Assembly (NCBI RefSeq): GCF_010093595.1
Contig: NW_022985454.1
Location: forward strand, 673,473 to 737,472
From: Mytilinidion resinicola
Taxonomy: Eukaryota; Ascomycota; Dothideomycetes; Mytilinidiales; Mytilinidiaceae
DNA length: 64,000 nt
Reading direction: 5' to 3'
Part shown: piece after piece, positions 10,502-21,605 of the stretch
How positions within the stretch are numbered: the first letter of the stretch is position 1
Layout of the letters: each line of letters begins with the position of its first letter
The notes under the pieces: generated by a model
Seen by the model: only the letters and a program-made list of their open reading frames with translations
Told to the model about the DNA's origin: nothing
Databases searched by the model: none
Translations under genes and position numbers: made by a program

Positions 10502-11990
10502 TCACTTTACCACGAGTCTCTCCAAACTCTTATCAACTATCGACAGTAACTCCGCGAGTTTGTTGGGGTCTCTCATCTGTGCTGGAACATCATCTCTCGT
10601 CCTTGCGAGCGCCTCTCTGACTGCCTCAACCTTCTCCTCTCGCGCGGTGTATTCCCGTATCACTTCGCCAGTAGCAAACTCAACATACACTCGCGTATCC
10701 CTGATTCGGAAGAGGACATCGTCCAGCCGCATGAAGAATCGACAGAGTAGCAGCATTCGTTCAGGCATGACACGGGCCTTCACTGACAGCATGGCGATGC
10801 CGTTGTCCGCCAATTCGTCTTCGTAAAGCATCACGTCGTCAAAGAAAAGGATTGGGTCAGGACGCTTTAGTAGATGTAGTGGGATGGGCGTTGTCGTAGG
10901 CTCGAACGAGGGGTTGGGTACGGGCGTGGTGCCTTTGTAGTCTGTGCTGTAGGACCAGTCGAATGGTTTGACAACTTCCTTGATATCCTCGAATTGTTTG
11001 GATCTGTCAGTAGTTTAGTACTCCAAACGTCCAAGCTGTTTCCTGCTACTGGGGATGAAGCTACCGGTTCTGCTGCCACTCCTTTGAATACGACACCTTT
11101 AGCATAGCTTCTCCAGTCTTATCCACGCGATCTAGCGCATCAAACGCGTTGAACTCAATCTTCCAACCGCTCTCCTTGTATTCCACAGTGACGAGATTGT
11201 CCCCGAAGATCATTTCGGGAGGTGTGATGCCGAGCTTCTTGCTCATCTCTTCGATTGGGCCGGCCTTGAGGATGGGTAGCTTGCGCGTGGTGATTCTGAA
11301 GCCATGCCGCGTGATGGACGTACCCTCGTGGCCGGGAAGGTGGGTATCCACAGGGAAGCCATTGAGGCCTGTCGCCATGGCTGTGCTTCGTGAGAAGTAC
11401 TGAGGGCAGGATGTGTGTATTTGGGTGGATGATCAGGCCCCACTGAGCATAGAGTAGCAGTCCGACACCGTCTGGGGTGGCCCGGAGAGCTATCAGGCTT
11501 GCCAAGATTGCTGCTTTCAAAGATCTAATGATGTACCAGAGGACCTCATGCAGCGCCAGGAAAGTGTACACAAATCCAGAGAGAGTAGATCGTGCGTATG
11601 CACTATATGTGCAGTTTGCAGTGGAGCCTGATGGTGGTGGGGCAAAGAAGCACCCCGCATGACGAGCAAACTGTATAGCTATGAATCATAGGCCTTACTT
11701 CACACTCGCATCATTAAAAAAACAGTTTTATATTCGCAAAGCGAATCTCAGTTCACCTCAAACACCGCAAGACTTCACAGTTACACTTCCCGGCCACTGC
11801 CTGTGGTGCCTCAGAGTATTTTCAGACTCTGATTCAGAACGAAGTTTCTCATCTTGGACAACGAGCAAGCTCGCGGGGCCACCCAAGACAGCGTCAGAGA
11901 GGTGTACATAGATTGAAAGTGTGATTTAATATGCCAGATTTTTGTGAGCGCGTTCAAGCAATACAACCACTTGCGGGAAAGTGTACGGAT
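10137..11990 (+). repeat. Diverged direct repeat pair flanking tip41
   Basis: Segments 10137-10350 and 11796-11990 align by eye in the same orientation. Shared islands include CCACTGC, ATTTTCAG, TCTGGACAAC/TCTTGGACAACG, AACTCGCGAGGC/AGCTCGCGGGGC, CCAGACAGTGTGTCAG/CCAAGACAGCGTCAG, and a later GGAAAGTGTA-GGATAT block. They lie outside the tip41 coding region on both sides. No coding potential was recognised. They may be remnants of an old non-coding repeat or of a local duplication. An alignment score is needed; similarity was judged visually. Confidence 0.5.
10502..11378 (-). CDS. tip41: TIP41-like protein (PP2A/TOR pathway regulator)
   Basis: Two exons, 11378-11065 and 11003-10502, with a 61-bp intron (GTAGCT..GACAG), give 271 residues, the usual size for the family. 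The N-terminal exon carries HGFRITTRKLPILKAGPIE and the typical Tip41 motif GDNLVTVEY. The second exon carries KPFDWSYSTDYKG, LFFDDVMLYEDELADNG, RVMPERMLLLCRFFMR and LFRIRDTRVY, which are Tip41 hallmarks. In yeasts Tip41 binds Tap42 or PP2A-like catalytic subunits and modulates TORC1 signalling in the cytoplasm; that role is inferred by family. The start is the only ATG giving the conserved N-terminus. The gene is single and not in an operon-like arrangement; the next gene upstream is 885 bp away. Confidence 0.94.
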
Positions 11991-12263
11991 ATATCAGACG
12001 AGGTGCTGTATTATAAAGGTGGCTATTACGCGCCAGACCACTTTTCTATATTTCTTGACCATTCGCAGCCCCAATGTGTATTCAGCATACTATACACGAA
12101 GCTGATCGCTGGCGCTCTGCAAGACCGGGAAACCAGGCCAAATCGTCTACAAGCCTGGAAATGACATGCGAAAACGCCTGAACCAATCCTAAAAGAACGC
12201 TGATAGCGCGAAATTGATTATGGGAAAGAAGTAGATGAGTGACACTAAGACAACTCGAATGCT
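11379..12263. other. Intergenic: tip41 upstream region
   Basis: No gene is supported. It contains the presumed tip41 promoter (to the right of 11378), the second copy of the diverged repeat (11796-11990) and the 3' flank of the next minus-strand gene. Short ORFs in it have no recognisable family. Confidence 0.55.
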
Positions 12264-13288
12264 TTACTCCAGCCTCTTCATCAATCCACTCCTGACCCGC
12301 GTGTTGACCACCCCTCCGATTCCGAACGCGGGAACGATTCGACCCATGCGTGCGAGACTGCTCTTCGCCCAATCCTTCGTCACCTTGACAGCTCTTTCCC
12401 GCCACTCCGCCCGTTCTCTATTGTACAGATCAAGTCCAAGCAGATGTAGCGGCGTGCTGACCACCTGCAGGGCCGCCGGTGTCATTATCTGAGCAGCACT
12501 TGCACTACTGATATATCTTTGAAGTGATTCGCCCATACGCTGAGAGAGGTGCGGTGCCACGAGTGCAGGGAGGTTGAAGGAGGCGAATATAGTAAGGCTA
12601 TCTCTTAGGGCAAAGAGGGCAAACGTGGCTGTGGGAACAGGTCGAGGTGCTGCATTCGCCGCGCCGAACATCTGAGTAAAGCGACTGTCCTTGTAGAGAC
12701 ATAGTGAAAGATTGGTTGTGGATGTTGCGGCGAATTTGGGTAGACCTGCGGTCACAGTGGAGGCCGATTGGGCGCGGATGGTAGAGAAAGCCGAGTCGAT
12801 CGAGTTAGCAGCCATATAGGTACCAAAGTAAAGTGACTACAAGTCAGTTAGCATAGAAGCTTTCTTGTAAAGGGGGGGCAAGACGTACGAATATCAAGGC
12901 GAACGGCTTCGAGAAGACGAATCGCTGGGGTCGAAACAGGAGCTCCTTGAAGGAGCTTTTGAGACTACCTCCCAGAGTATTGCGTCCGGACGCATTCTCA
13001 ATGATCCCTCTGCTCGCGGTCAAATCGGCAGGCCCAGTACTTGCAGCACCGTGGATTGGGACCCTACCGGTCAATGAGGGTGATGACAGGCGCGACGAGA
13101 AATCCAGCTGCAGACGCGGCGGCTACGTCGGCGCCTATCCTAAGACCTAGCTTACGCGTATTCCAGGAGGAGGCATCTGATGTGCCAACGTGATTTATCG
13201 TCTCTGTAAGTGCTTGGGGATTCCAGTCCTTCGTGGATGACGGGGATTCCTGCGGCAGTCCCGCTGACCGAGAGCGATCCTCTCGCAT
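12264..13288 (-). CDS. Conserved fungal membrane-type protein, function unknown
   Basis: Three exons, 13288-13068, 13009-12889 and 12836-12264, joined over introns of 58 and 52 bp, keep one frame and give 304 residues. The second intron has a textbook branch region (CTAACTGAC) before TTGTAG. The N-terminal 50 residues are hydrophilic. From about residue 50 several moderately hydrophobic segments alternate with basic ones (GADVAAASAAGFLVAPVITL; FSKPFALIFSLYFGTYMAA; FALFALRDSLTIFASF), ending in a basic tail (VRSGLMKRLE). This resembles small organelle-membrane proteins of fungi, possibly mitochondrial, but I do not recognise a named family and assign no function. The start ATG precedes the first splice by 221 nt; no better upstream ATG was seen. 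Confidence 0.75.
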
Positions 13289-13592
13289 TGTTACCTCCTC
13301 TTTCCCAGGCTGAGAATGCTGCGAGGGTGCACGCGGACGTTGTTGCTATGGCGAACAGACCATAGGGAACTAGCTAACAGACAGTTTGGCACCTTAAAGT
13401 CCTTCCAAGCTTGCCGGTAGTCTGGCGTCGTCAAGAGCAATACTGCAATTGGTTATGGTTAAGCCGATAGAGGCCGACTTTGGAGGTCATAGGCGCGTCA
13501 GTTGTTTCTGCGACTCTCGGGCAGCGAAAATGTTGCTTCAAAGTTTGTATAGTTTGGGCTGTCATTCGTGGAACAGGATATATTTTCGAACA

Positions 13593-15567
13593 TCAAATAA
13601 CCAAGGTGCCTTCTTCAGGCGTATGAAGGAGCCAGTTCTCCCAAAATCGCAGACCGTCCAAGCCCTGCTCACGACACAGCACTCCTCGCTCTTCTGCCAT
13701 TTCTAGCTCCTCGCTCGCTACTCCAACGCTCCACCCAAACCTCTCTGCCACCTCCTGTGCGGTGACGCCTCGCCCATACAGCCGCCAATCCCAAGTAACT
13801 TCAGATGCCGGTGGCTGGCGATGCAATTCTCGGAGCCATGAGAGAAGAGCTGCAACCGTCTTCTCGTCTGTTCTATCTCGCCCTTGCACTACAAGGAGAC
13901 CACTTTTGAACATTCGCAGCCGGACAGGCAGCTTAAGCTTGTCCCACAGCCGTGCGGCTTTCTCGAAGTCCGTTGGACTTACTAATTCTACTCCGCCTCT
14001 TGCACGATTGAACACAGCCCACAGGTCCACGAGAGTCATGATGCCACCTTCTCTTTTGAGCACGCCTCTGGTGTCGTCTGTGAGCCATTCTGCCAGATTC
14101 CTAGATAGTTCCGACACGTATAGTGAATCAGACCCGGATCCAAGCATGTCTTTCGTCGTGACTAGACCAAGCGCAGACGCTGATTGCGAGAGAATGGAGC
14201 TTGCTTCCGAGTTTCCGTTGGTTCCCAAGTTGGCCTGCGATGCGAAAGACTCTGCCAGCGCAATAATTTCTTTTGCAGATGTCATGAGGGCTTCGAGATC
14301 TTCAAAGGCGGTTCCGATGACAAGCTCGTTGTTCTTCCTCTGCTCTAGCCCTCTCCGTTCGAGGCCTGCAATACCAACGACTTTTTGACGTTCGGGGTCT
14401 CGGGAGCTCTGGTCAGAACTTGAACTATATCCGTCGTCGAACGTCCCAGAGAGTCGATTAGGCTTTGGCACTGGTGGTGCACTCTGAAGAAGCCATTTCC
14501 GTTGCACCAAAGCGTTTTTGACTCGCTCAAAAAACACCTTCTCTCCCCCACCGCGGAAAGAGAACTTGACGCTCTCCACTGCCTCGTCTTGCATTGACAA
14601 GCCGGAAAGAGCGGGCCCAGGGCTCTCAGACCTAGCTGTACCTTTCGCTGACGCTAAACGCTTATCTTCTATTGATACCAAGGAAGCACCGCAGATTTCA
14701 CAGGTGAGTAAAGACGGATGGTTCCGAAATGTACATCGAGGGCATGTGAACGAGGCGGATGAACTGCTTTGACCCAGGGGATTCCTTGAGCCCGAAGCCG
14801 AGGATGAGTCAAGTTTGTCATGATGTGCTCTCTGCGGTGTTGGTGCTAGCAGTTGGGATTGTCTGTTGGTCATTGAGGATATCGCCGCCTTCACCAAATG
14901 AACCAGCGGTGGCTTTATGCCACAAGCAAGACATGGCGGCAAGGGAGTGTGGGCATTCGCCGTGGCGGGATCGAAGTTTGATGGAACAGGATTTGAGAAT
15001 GAGCAGATGGGGCATATCCAGGTAGCGCTGGCTGCTGTCGAAGGGGCAGGCGACGACGCGAGAGACCGCAAGGGACTCCCATTTCTCTCCGGGGGGGTAG
15101 AGCTTGAGCTGCTTGAGATGGTGCGACCAGTGGCAGTAGACGGACTCCGTGTTGAAAACGAGAGGCGTTTGGAGGGTTTCGGATAGAAAGTCACCTTCGC
15201 AGAGGACTTGAGGAACCCGGCCTACAGTGTCTTAGCAAGAGTGCTTCCAAGTCTCAGGGGACTGTCTCACATAGAACTCTGGACGCTCGACATCCTTGAG
15301 GTTTATGGCCACGGAGCGCTTCCTTGGTTCGTCGTTGTCTACATAGCAGACTCGGTGTGAAGTCAAGTATACATGGCCATTCTGGAACTGGGGAATCTTG
15401 AATTTCCTAGAGCAGCCCTCAGTCAGCACTGTAGTGGTCAGTTGCTCCATGAACCGAGCGACTCACCCCTCGTATAACCCAATAGAATCCTGCACTAAAA
15501 GTAGGGTCTCTTCCGGGAGTAGAGAGGGGCGCAGGGCAGTGGTGAGGTCAACCTGGTGGAGAAACAT
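13593..15567 (-). CDS. vps36: ESCRT-II subunit Vps36
   Basis: Three exons, 15567-15467, 15406-15271 and 15221-13593 (introns 60 and 49 bp), give 621 residues. The N-terminus MFLHQVDLTTALRPSLLPEE and the following KIPQFQNGHVYLTSHRVCYVD begin the GLUE domain, which binds phosphoinositide and ubiquitin. The GLUE domain is split, as in yeast Vps36, by a long insert holding two NZF-type zinc fingers: Cys149, 152, 176 and 179, and Cys239, 242, 253 and 256. The first finger has an unusually long loop between its cysteine pairs. The C-terminal half (about 350-615) matches the winged-helix EAP30/Vps36 region. It acts on endosomes with Vps22 and Vps25 in multivesicular-body sorting. It shares a 392-bp intergenic region head-to-head with thp3. 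Confidence 0.95.
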
Positions 15568-15959
15568 TCAGGACATGGGGTTTGGAGGAGCGTCGACCAC
15601 GCAGAGGTCACAATCTCTATAGGGGATCAGTACAGTCGCTGGTGCTCTTGATCGGCGCCCACTGTAGAGGGCTTTAGTGGTATGTCGAGGTGAATGATGT
15701 GAATGATGCGCTTGCGGGATGCGACCCGCCAATCTTGTGTGACAGGATCCACGTGATGCGCCAAGCACTAGCCGCCTTCTTCCAAATCGCAGCCGTCCGC
15801 CTCACCGTCTCTCCTGCAACCTCCATCCTCCATCTCCCATCCACCATCATCCACTCTTCACAACCTGCTACTCCTGTTCCTTTCTTTCTCTCACAGTGTT
15901 TCTGACCCCCAGTACCATCACGTTACAGCCACAGCGCTCCCATATCGCTCTCTGCGGCA
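15568..15959. promoter_or_regulatory. Bidirectional promoter region between vps36 and thp3
   Basis: The 392 bp separate two divergent start codons. The thp3-proximal half (about 15780-15930) is rich in C/T on the plus strand, common for fungal 5' leaders. No TATAAA box was seen. Function is inferred from position only. Confidence 0.5.
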
Positions 15960-17637
15960 ATGCTATCCACATCCTCCGGGTCGTGGCCCCAGCATTCATC
16001 TACCGCAACCACTGCCTTCAACGCCGTACCCGCCAGACGCACCCTCAACCAGCCCGGACCCGTTCCAGTGAGTCTGCCGCGCCCGCTTGCCGGAGAAATG
16101 CACGCTGAACGCCGCTTGCAGCCGCAGATGGCTCAACCACAACCTACCCCGAAGAACAAAGTCGACTGGTCCAAGGCAGTCCGTGATTATGTGCAACGTG
16201 CGTTCGCGCAAGAGAACAACGTCGCAGGCGTGTCGCGAGAGGAAGTCCAAGAAAAATTGAAACAAGTCATCACCGCGGTCGCTGAGAAGGGGATGATGGA
16301 CGACGTGGACTGGGCGAACCATCCTCTCCCCCAGCAATTCGTGCTACAAGACAGGAGGAGGGCCCTAGGTGTAGACGGGCAGCAGAACGCGTGGCCCACC
16401 CTCGCGTCACACCTCGCTGACACGTTGAATGGACACACTAACAACTTATCATTATCTCCCTCTTCCAAGAAACGCAAGTCTACCGATGCATCGCTGACGG
16501 AACACCCCGACGACTCGGTACCGCCTTGGAGGAAGACTAACAACCGCAATATATTCGAAGACCGCATCACATACGCCAATCAAGGCCAGGCCAATCGTGT
16601 CGACAAGAAACAGCGCAAGAACAAGGAAAAAGACAATTTCATCAACTGTAAGTTCTCGCCAGCCGAGTTGGAAAAGCGCAGGCAGCGATTCGGGAATATT
16701 TCCACGGACGTCACACCTCCTTGGGCATCCCCACGGACCGATCCCGACGCTGAACTGAAGTCTGGCCCGGTGGTTGGCACATGCCAAGAATTGGAAAAAC
16801 GATACTTTCGTTTGACTGCCCCCCCGAAGCCTGAAACTGTCCGTTCTTTGCCCGTACTAGAGCAAACTCTGGCACTCCTGAAGCAGAAATGGCGAGACGA
16901 GAAGAACTACGGCTACATCTGTGACCAATTCAAGTCTCTACGGCAGGACCTGACTGTCCAACACATCAGGAGCGCGTTTACCGTTGATGTGTATGAAATA
17001 CACGCCAGGATTGCTCTCGAAAAGGGGGATTTGGGTGAGTATAACCAGTGCCAGACTCAGCTGCGGGCGCTGTATTCGCAGAACCTGGGAGGGCACCCAG
17101 AGGAGTTCCTGGCTTATCGTATCCTCTATTTCATTCACACGTGCAACCGAACCGACATGAACGACATGTTGGCAGACTTAACCCCTACAGACAAGAACGA
17201 CCCCGCTGTCAAGCACGCACTGGCAGTCCGCTCTGCGCTGGCTTTGGGCAATTACCATAGGTTTTTCAGACTATATATTGACTATCCCAATCTGGGGGGC
17301 TATTTGATGGACAAATTCGTTGATCGCGAGCGTGTCGCTGCTCTCGCTAATATGTGCAAAGCGTTAGTATCACATTCTCTATCTCTGTTTTGATTGCTAT
17401 GCATTTTGCTGACGGGCTGCTAGGTATAAACCCTTTGTCAAGTTAAGCTTCCTCTCTTTCGAACTCGGGTTTGAAAACGATCGTGCTTGTCTCGATTTCC
17501 TCGTCGAAAAGCAAGCCCAGCACCTGATCCAGGACATGAATGAAGGACTCTGTTTCCAGACAGGCAAAGCTGGGATGATGTTCGACCAGCTGCGAGCCCA
17601 AGCATTCGCCAAAATAGACATTAAAGGACAAATATAA
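15960..17637 (+). CDS. thp3: Thp3/LENG8-like SAC3-GANP family protein
   Basis: Two exons, 15960-17362 and 17424-17637, with a 61-bp intron (GTTAGT..TGCTAG), give 538 residues. The first half is low in complexity and basic, with NLS-like stretches (KKRK; KKQRKNKEKD). The second half is the SAC3/GANP/Thp3 domain: ELEKRYFRLTAPPKPETVR, then RQDLTVQHIRSAFTVDVYE, HARIALEKGDLGEYNQCQ, EFLAYRILYFIH and a C-terminal winged-helix-like piece in exon 2. In yeast Thp3 pairs with Csn12 in transcription elongation and splicing in the nucleus; this role is transferred from the family. The start is the first in-frame ATG. A C-terminal end at QI-stop fits the shorter fungal members. Confidence 0.9.
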
Positions 17638-19520
17638 GCCGTCTGAAACGACGTGGTAGGGTGTCATGCACCTTGCCGCATGTGCTTTTGTTCTTCCTTT
17701 ACGACCGTCCTTCAATTTTGTTCATATCTCGATACGAATTCTCTCTGCGGCGACTCAGCGAGTTTACAAGTCTTCCCCCGACGGTCAGCTCCAACTATCA
17801 GCTTTACTTTCGTCTCCGCCTTCACTACTTACTGCCCGCTGCTACTGCATTACTTGGACTCGATTTGGCCTTGTTTCCGAGCCTGCCAAGCGGCAGCTTC
17901 GTTTCGGCAGGCTTCCACCGGCCGGATCGTGGGGTTGCCAGAAGCTTCCTCGGCCGCGTCCAAAACGTTTCATGTCTCGGGATGGCATTCTCGGCTCCGA
18001 GGACGCGATGTAGACAGGGATTGACACCCGATTCTACGCTGCTGCGCCACCAGTGCGACTATTGGGGGGAGGTCAAGGTGTCTTGATGCCCGAAGCAAGA
18101 AGGCCCCTGGGACCGAGCTCCTCCGATGGCTGGCTGGGTCTCTAAGTTGATGCGGGCGACGAGGACCGAACGGACGGGTCTATGTTTCCAAGCTCAGTGC
18201 CGTCCACGTGGGTCAGTTGCACCCTCGCATTGACACGAGTGACAAATCTACGGTATGCGTTTTCTGCTCTCTGGCGTTGGCATAATTCCCCTTTTGTTTG
18301 CATGGTTAGGTGGCTGTGGTTGGGTTTGGGCGATCTGTTCTCTTCTCGGCGACGATTCTCTGCTTCTGCGGTGCCTCTGTCGGCGCACTTCTCTTGCTTG
18401 CGCGTTGGACAAAGGCTGGGGAGCGGTGGCCAATAGAGGCAAGAGTTGGCTTTGGGTGGCGGTGATTCGTCGAGGACGCGACAGGAGGCTGGCTTTGAGT
18501 TCTGTGAGGGCCTGCTAGGGCTGAAGGAGCATGGACGAGTCTAATCCATGGTGGTGATGGCAGTCTTGGTGCGATGACAGGCTCGCGTGGTGCAACGGGA
18601 CGGGTGTCAAGCATGCCCTGCCGGCTCAGCTTACGGCTTGCCCGCCCGCGCGTCAAGGCTGGCGCGTCGCAGCGTGTCGATTCCCTGCCGGCAGCGTGGT
18701 TGCTCCCGGGAGTCGCACGCGGAAGCGCTGCTCGCCACATGGTGTTGACACAGCGGCTACATAGATAGCAGAAGCAAATACCCTCATTACTGTTCGACCT
18801 GGCGCGGCTGCGCGCTGTGACTCGGTACTGACCGCCGCTAGCCACCCTCTCGCCATCGCCGGCCTTCTTCAGACGTCGCTGGCCACGTTCGCTCGTGGTA
18901 CCTTTGTACCGGCGCGGACAGCAGTGGTGCAGTCGTCCAGTGGTGCAGTCGTCCAGTGGTGCAGTCGTCCAGTCGTCCAGTCGTCCAGCTCTCGTCGCCG
19001 CCGTGGCCGCCAAGATGGCCCCCATCCAGGCACAACGTCCTGGGTCCATGCTCCGGCGCGCAGAGACAAAGAGCACCGCTGGGCTAGTCGCCGTGCGTTG
19101 CAGCCACTCGAACGGCTGCCCAGCATCCCGCCTGCGCTTTCAAGGGTTGGCTGCAAGGGCCGGGCGCAGTTCATTTCTGCCGCCGTCGACGACTACGCCG
19201 TGCAGAGAAGGCCGTTTCCCAGCACCCAGCACCCATCAGCGCATCCGCTGCCTGTCCTGTCCGCTGCCCTTGTCCGCGCTGTCCAGGCGTCTGTTCATTT
19301 CCACCGCGGCCTGCCTCTGCGGCCTGCCTCTGCGGCCCAAGCACGCCAATCTTAGCTTTTCATCCTGGCTGCCTCTCACAGCCGCGCCTCACCACGCCCA
19401 ACTCGACCTCCATCACACCTCTCGCCCTCTCCAACACCACCACGCATCGCGCAGCATCCCTAGACCGCGCCGACCTGATTCCGTCGCAGTGCCCGCCGAC
19501 TCCGCGCTCACCGGACCGCT
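17638..19520. other. Intergenic: thp3 3' flank and long bem1 leader/promoter
   Basis: A 1.9-kb stretch without a supported gene. Several overlapping ORFs of 60-256 codons occur on both strands, but none resembles a known family and they overlap each other antisense, as expected for GC-rich DNA. Before bem1 (about 19330-19520) the plus strand is C/T-rich with CACCAC runs, typical of a fungal 5' leader. A short tandem repeat lies at 18922-18985. Confidence 0.55.
18922..18985 (+). repeat. Nested tandem repeat, 3 x 16 bp then 2 x 8 bp
   Basis: CAGTGGTGCAGTCGTC occurs three times without change (18922-18969), followed by two copies of its half-unit CAGTCGTC (18970-18985) and a partial one. The 16-mer is itself two related 8-mers. 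It lies about 540 bp upstream of the bem1 start in non-coding DNA. Slippage expansion is the simplest origin. Confidence 0.95.
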
Positions 19521-21605
19521 ATGGTGAAGGTATGTCTGCCCCCCGCTAGCCAACCCCCCCACGTCCGCGCCAGCGTGCTGAGTCCTCCGCAGTTTCGAAG
19601 ATCCATGAAGGGCGACAAGGCCGACAGCAAGCCGCACCACATCTCCATTCCACCCAAGGACGCAATCGCCATCGTGCCGCCCAAGAAGGTGAGTTGCAGC
19701 AAAATCCGCCTGCCCCGCTTTGCGCCCCGAGGTCGCGCCTTGCGACTCCTGCTGATGTCTGCCTGGCGCTCTAGGTCATCAAAGCCCTCTACGACTACAC
19801 GCCGCCCGACTCGAGCCCGAGTTCTGGCTACCTGAGCTTCTCCCAGGGCGACTTCCTGCACGTCGTTGGCCGCGAGAACGATCCCGATTGGTACGAGGCG
19901 TGCAACCCGCTGCAAAACACGCGTGGCCTGGTGCCTGTGACATACTTCGAGCTGGTTGGCAAGACGGTGCGGGACAGTGGTAGCTCGACCAAGTCGATTC
20001 CCTCCAGCCAGCCCAGCGCGGGCCACGACTCCGGATACGCCGAGAAGACGCCTGCTGCTTCCGGCGCAGCCATCGCCGAGAACGACGGACCGAAGCCGAT
20101 GCGCATGTCGAAGGCACTGGGAAAGGGGGCGGGAGTGGGGGCCATGGTGTATGGCATCGTGATGTACGACTTCAAAGCCGAGCGGCCCGACGAGCTGGAG
20201 GCCAAGGAGGGGGAAGCCATCATCGTCATTGCGCAATCCAACCCGGAATGGTTCGTTGCGAAGCCCATTACCCGCCTGGGAGGGCCCGGCTTGATCCCAG
20301 TGTCTTTCATCGAGATACGAGATATGACGACCGGACAAGCCGTTCCCGATGCCCAGGAAGCCGTTCAAAGGGCTGGAGTACCCAAGGTTGAAGAGTGGAA
20401 GAAGATGGCTGCTGACTACAAAAATGGCAGCATCCCGCTTGGGAAGCTCGAGTCCAATTCCGCTCAGTCGCTACAACAAGGAATGGAGCGAATGAGTCTA
20501 GGAAGCAAGAACCAAGCCGGCTACGACAGCAATGGCCAAGTCACTCCCGGGGTAAGTTGCTTGTCTAAGATGTCCTGTCCGTTAAAACTGACCACGGTTC
20601 TAGACTGGATCACACTCTCGGAGCGCCAGCGCATATCAGAACCAGCCGCAATATCGGGGTTCCGATCCTAACCTTCTAGCCCCCGTCAAAGCGTGTGTTC
20701 CTCGTTACTGTTTCGCAGACGACATTTTCTGGTTCATCATTGAGTGCCAGATGGAAGACGGGAGGCATTGGGAACTGCAGCGTCTCTACCAGGACTTCTA
20801 CGACCTTCAAATCCAGCTGATTGCTGCCTTTCCAGTGGAGGCCGGCACAGCAGGCACCGGCGACCGAACTCTGCCCTTCATGCCTGGTCCAGTCACCTAC
20901 GTTACCGACAATATCTCAAACGGCCGCCGCGCGAATCTTGACGAATACATCAAGAATCTGCTTAAGCTAGGGTCTCATATTACACAAGGGACGCTAGTCA
21001 AGACATTCTTCGCTCCTCGCCAGGGTGACTACGAGATCGACCCAGATGTAATTGCTGCAGAAGAGTACCGCATGTCCCAAAGCTCGCAGCACTCTTCCGA
21101 TCCATCCCAAGGGGCTTCACGGGAGTCTTCCGCTGATCATCTTCCATCCCAAAATTCGCAAGCTGCCTACCCCAATTCGTCCAACTATCCGTCTCAGGCC
21201 AACCACCAACGGGGCCAAGCGTCTATGTCGGGCCAGCAACTTCAGAATCCGCAACATTATCGAACTACATCGGATCTCGCACCGCCAATGCTCCGCCAAA
21301 CGTCCTCTCTGACGCAGAACTCGGCGACGTCGGCGAGCGCGGCACTCAAAATTAAAGTGTGGTTTGAAGAAGATAACTGCGTTGTTATCCGTATGCCACA
21401 GTCGTTCCGATACAACGACTTGTACAAAAAACTGCAGGAACGGAGGGCACTGGAAAGGCCGGATGAGGGTCGTTCTGAAGAGTTGGTCGTGGAGTACCGA
21501 GATGAGAGAGAAGAACGGTTCTACCCAATCGAAAATGACGAAGATCTAGCAATTGCAGTCGAACGGAATCCCAAGCTGACTCTTAGCGTGACTGCAATGC
21601 GGTAA
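19521..21605 (+). CDS. bem1: Bem1/Scd2 polarity scaffold (SH3-SH3-PX-PB1)
   Basis: Four exons, 19521-19529, 19593-19688, 19775-20551 and 20604-21605 (introns 63, 86 and 52 bp), give 627 residues. The first coding exon is only ATG-GTG-AAG; joining it to exon 2 yields MVKFRRSMKGDK, the expected basic start. Domains in order: SH3-1 from about residue 36 (KALYDYTPPD), SH3-2 about 160-225 (GIVMYDFKAERPDEL), PX about 331-434 (FWFIIECQMEDGRHWELQRL), a Gln/Ser-rich linker, and PB1 about 541-627 (LKIKVWFEEDN). Bem1 links Cdc42, its exchange factor Cdc24 (through PB1) and PAK kinases at growth sites, and in moulds also supports Nox complexes. These roles come from the family. An internal ATG at 19604 would lose only eight residues. 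Confidence 0.96.

Noticed and set aside
13762..14388. 208-codon plus-strand ORF
   Set aside because: It is antisense to the well-supported vps36 coding exon.
18306..19076. 256-codon minus-strand ORF upstream of bem1
   Set aside because: Its sequence is low-complexity and repeat-derived (TTGRLDD runs from the 16-bp repeat) and overlaps other ORFs on both strands.
19508..20368. 286-codon minus-strand ORF
   Set aside because: It is antisense to bem1, whose domains clearly identify the coding strand.
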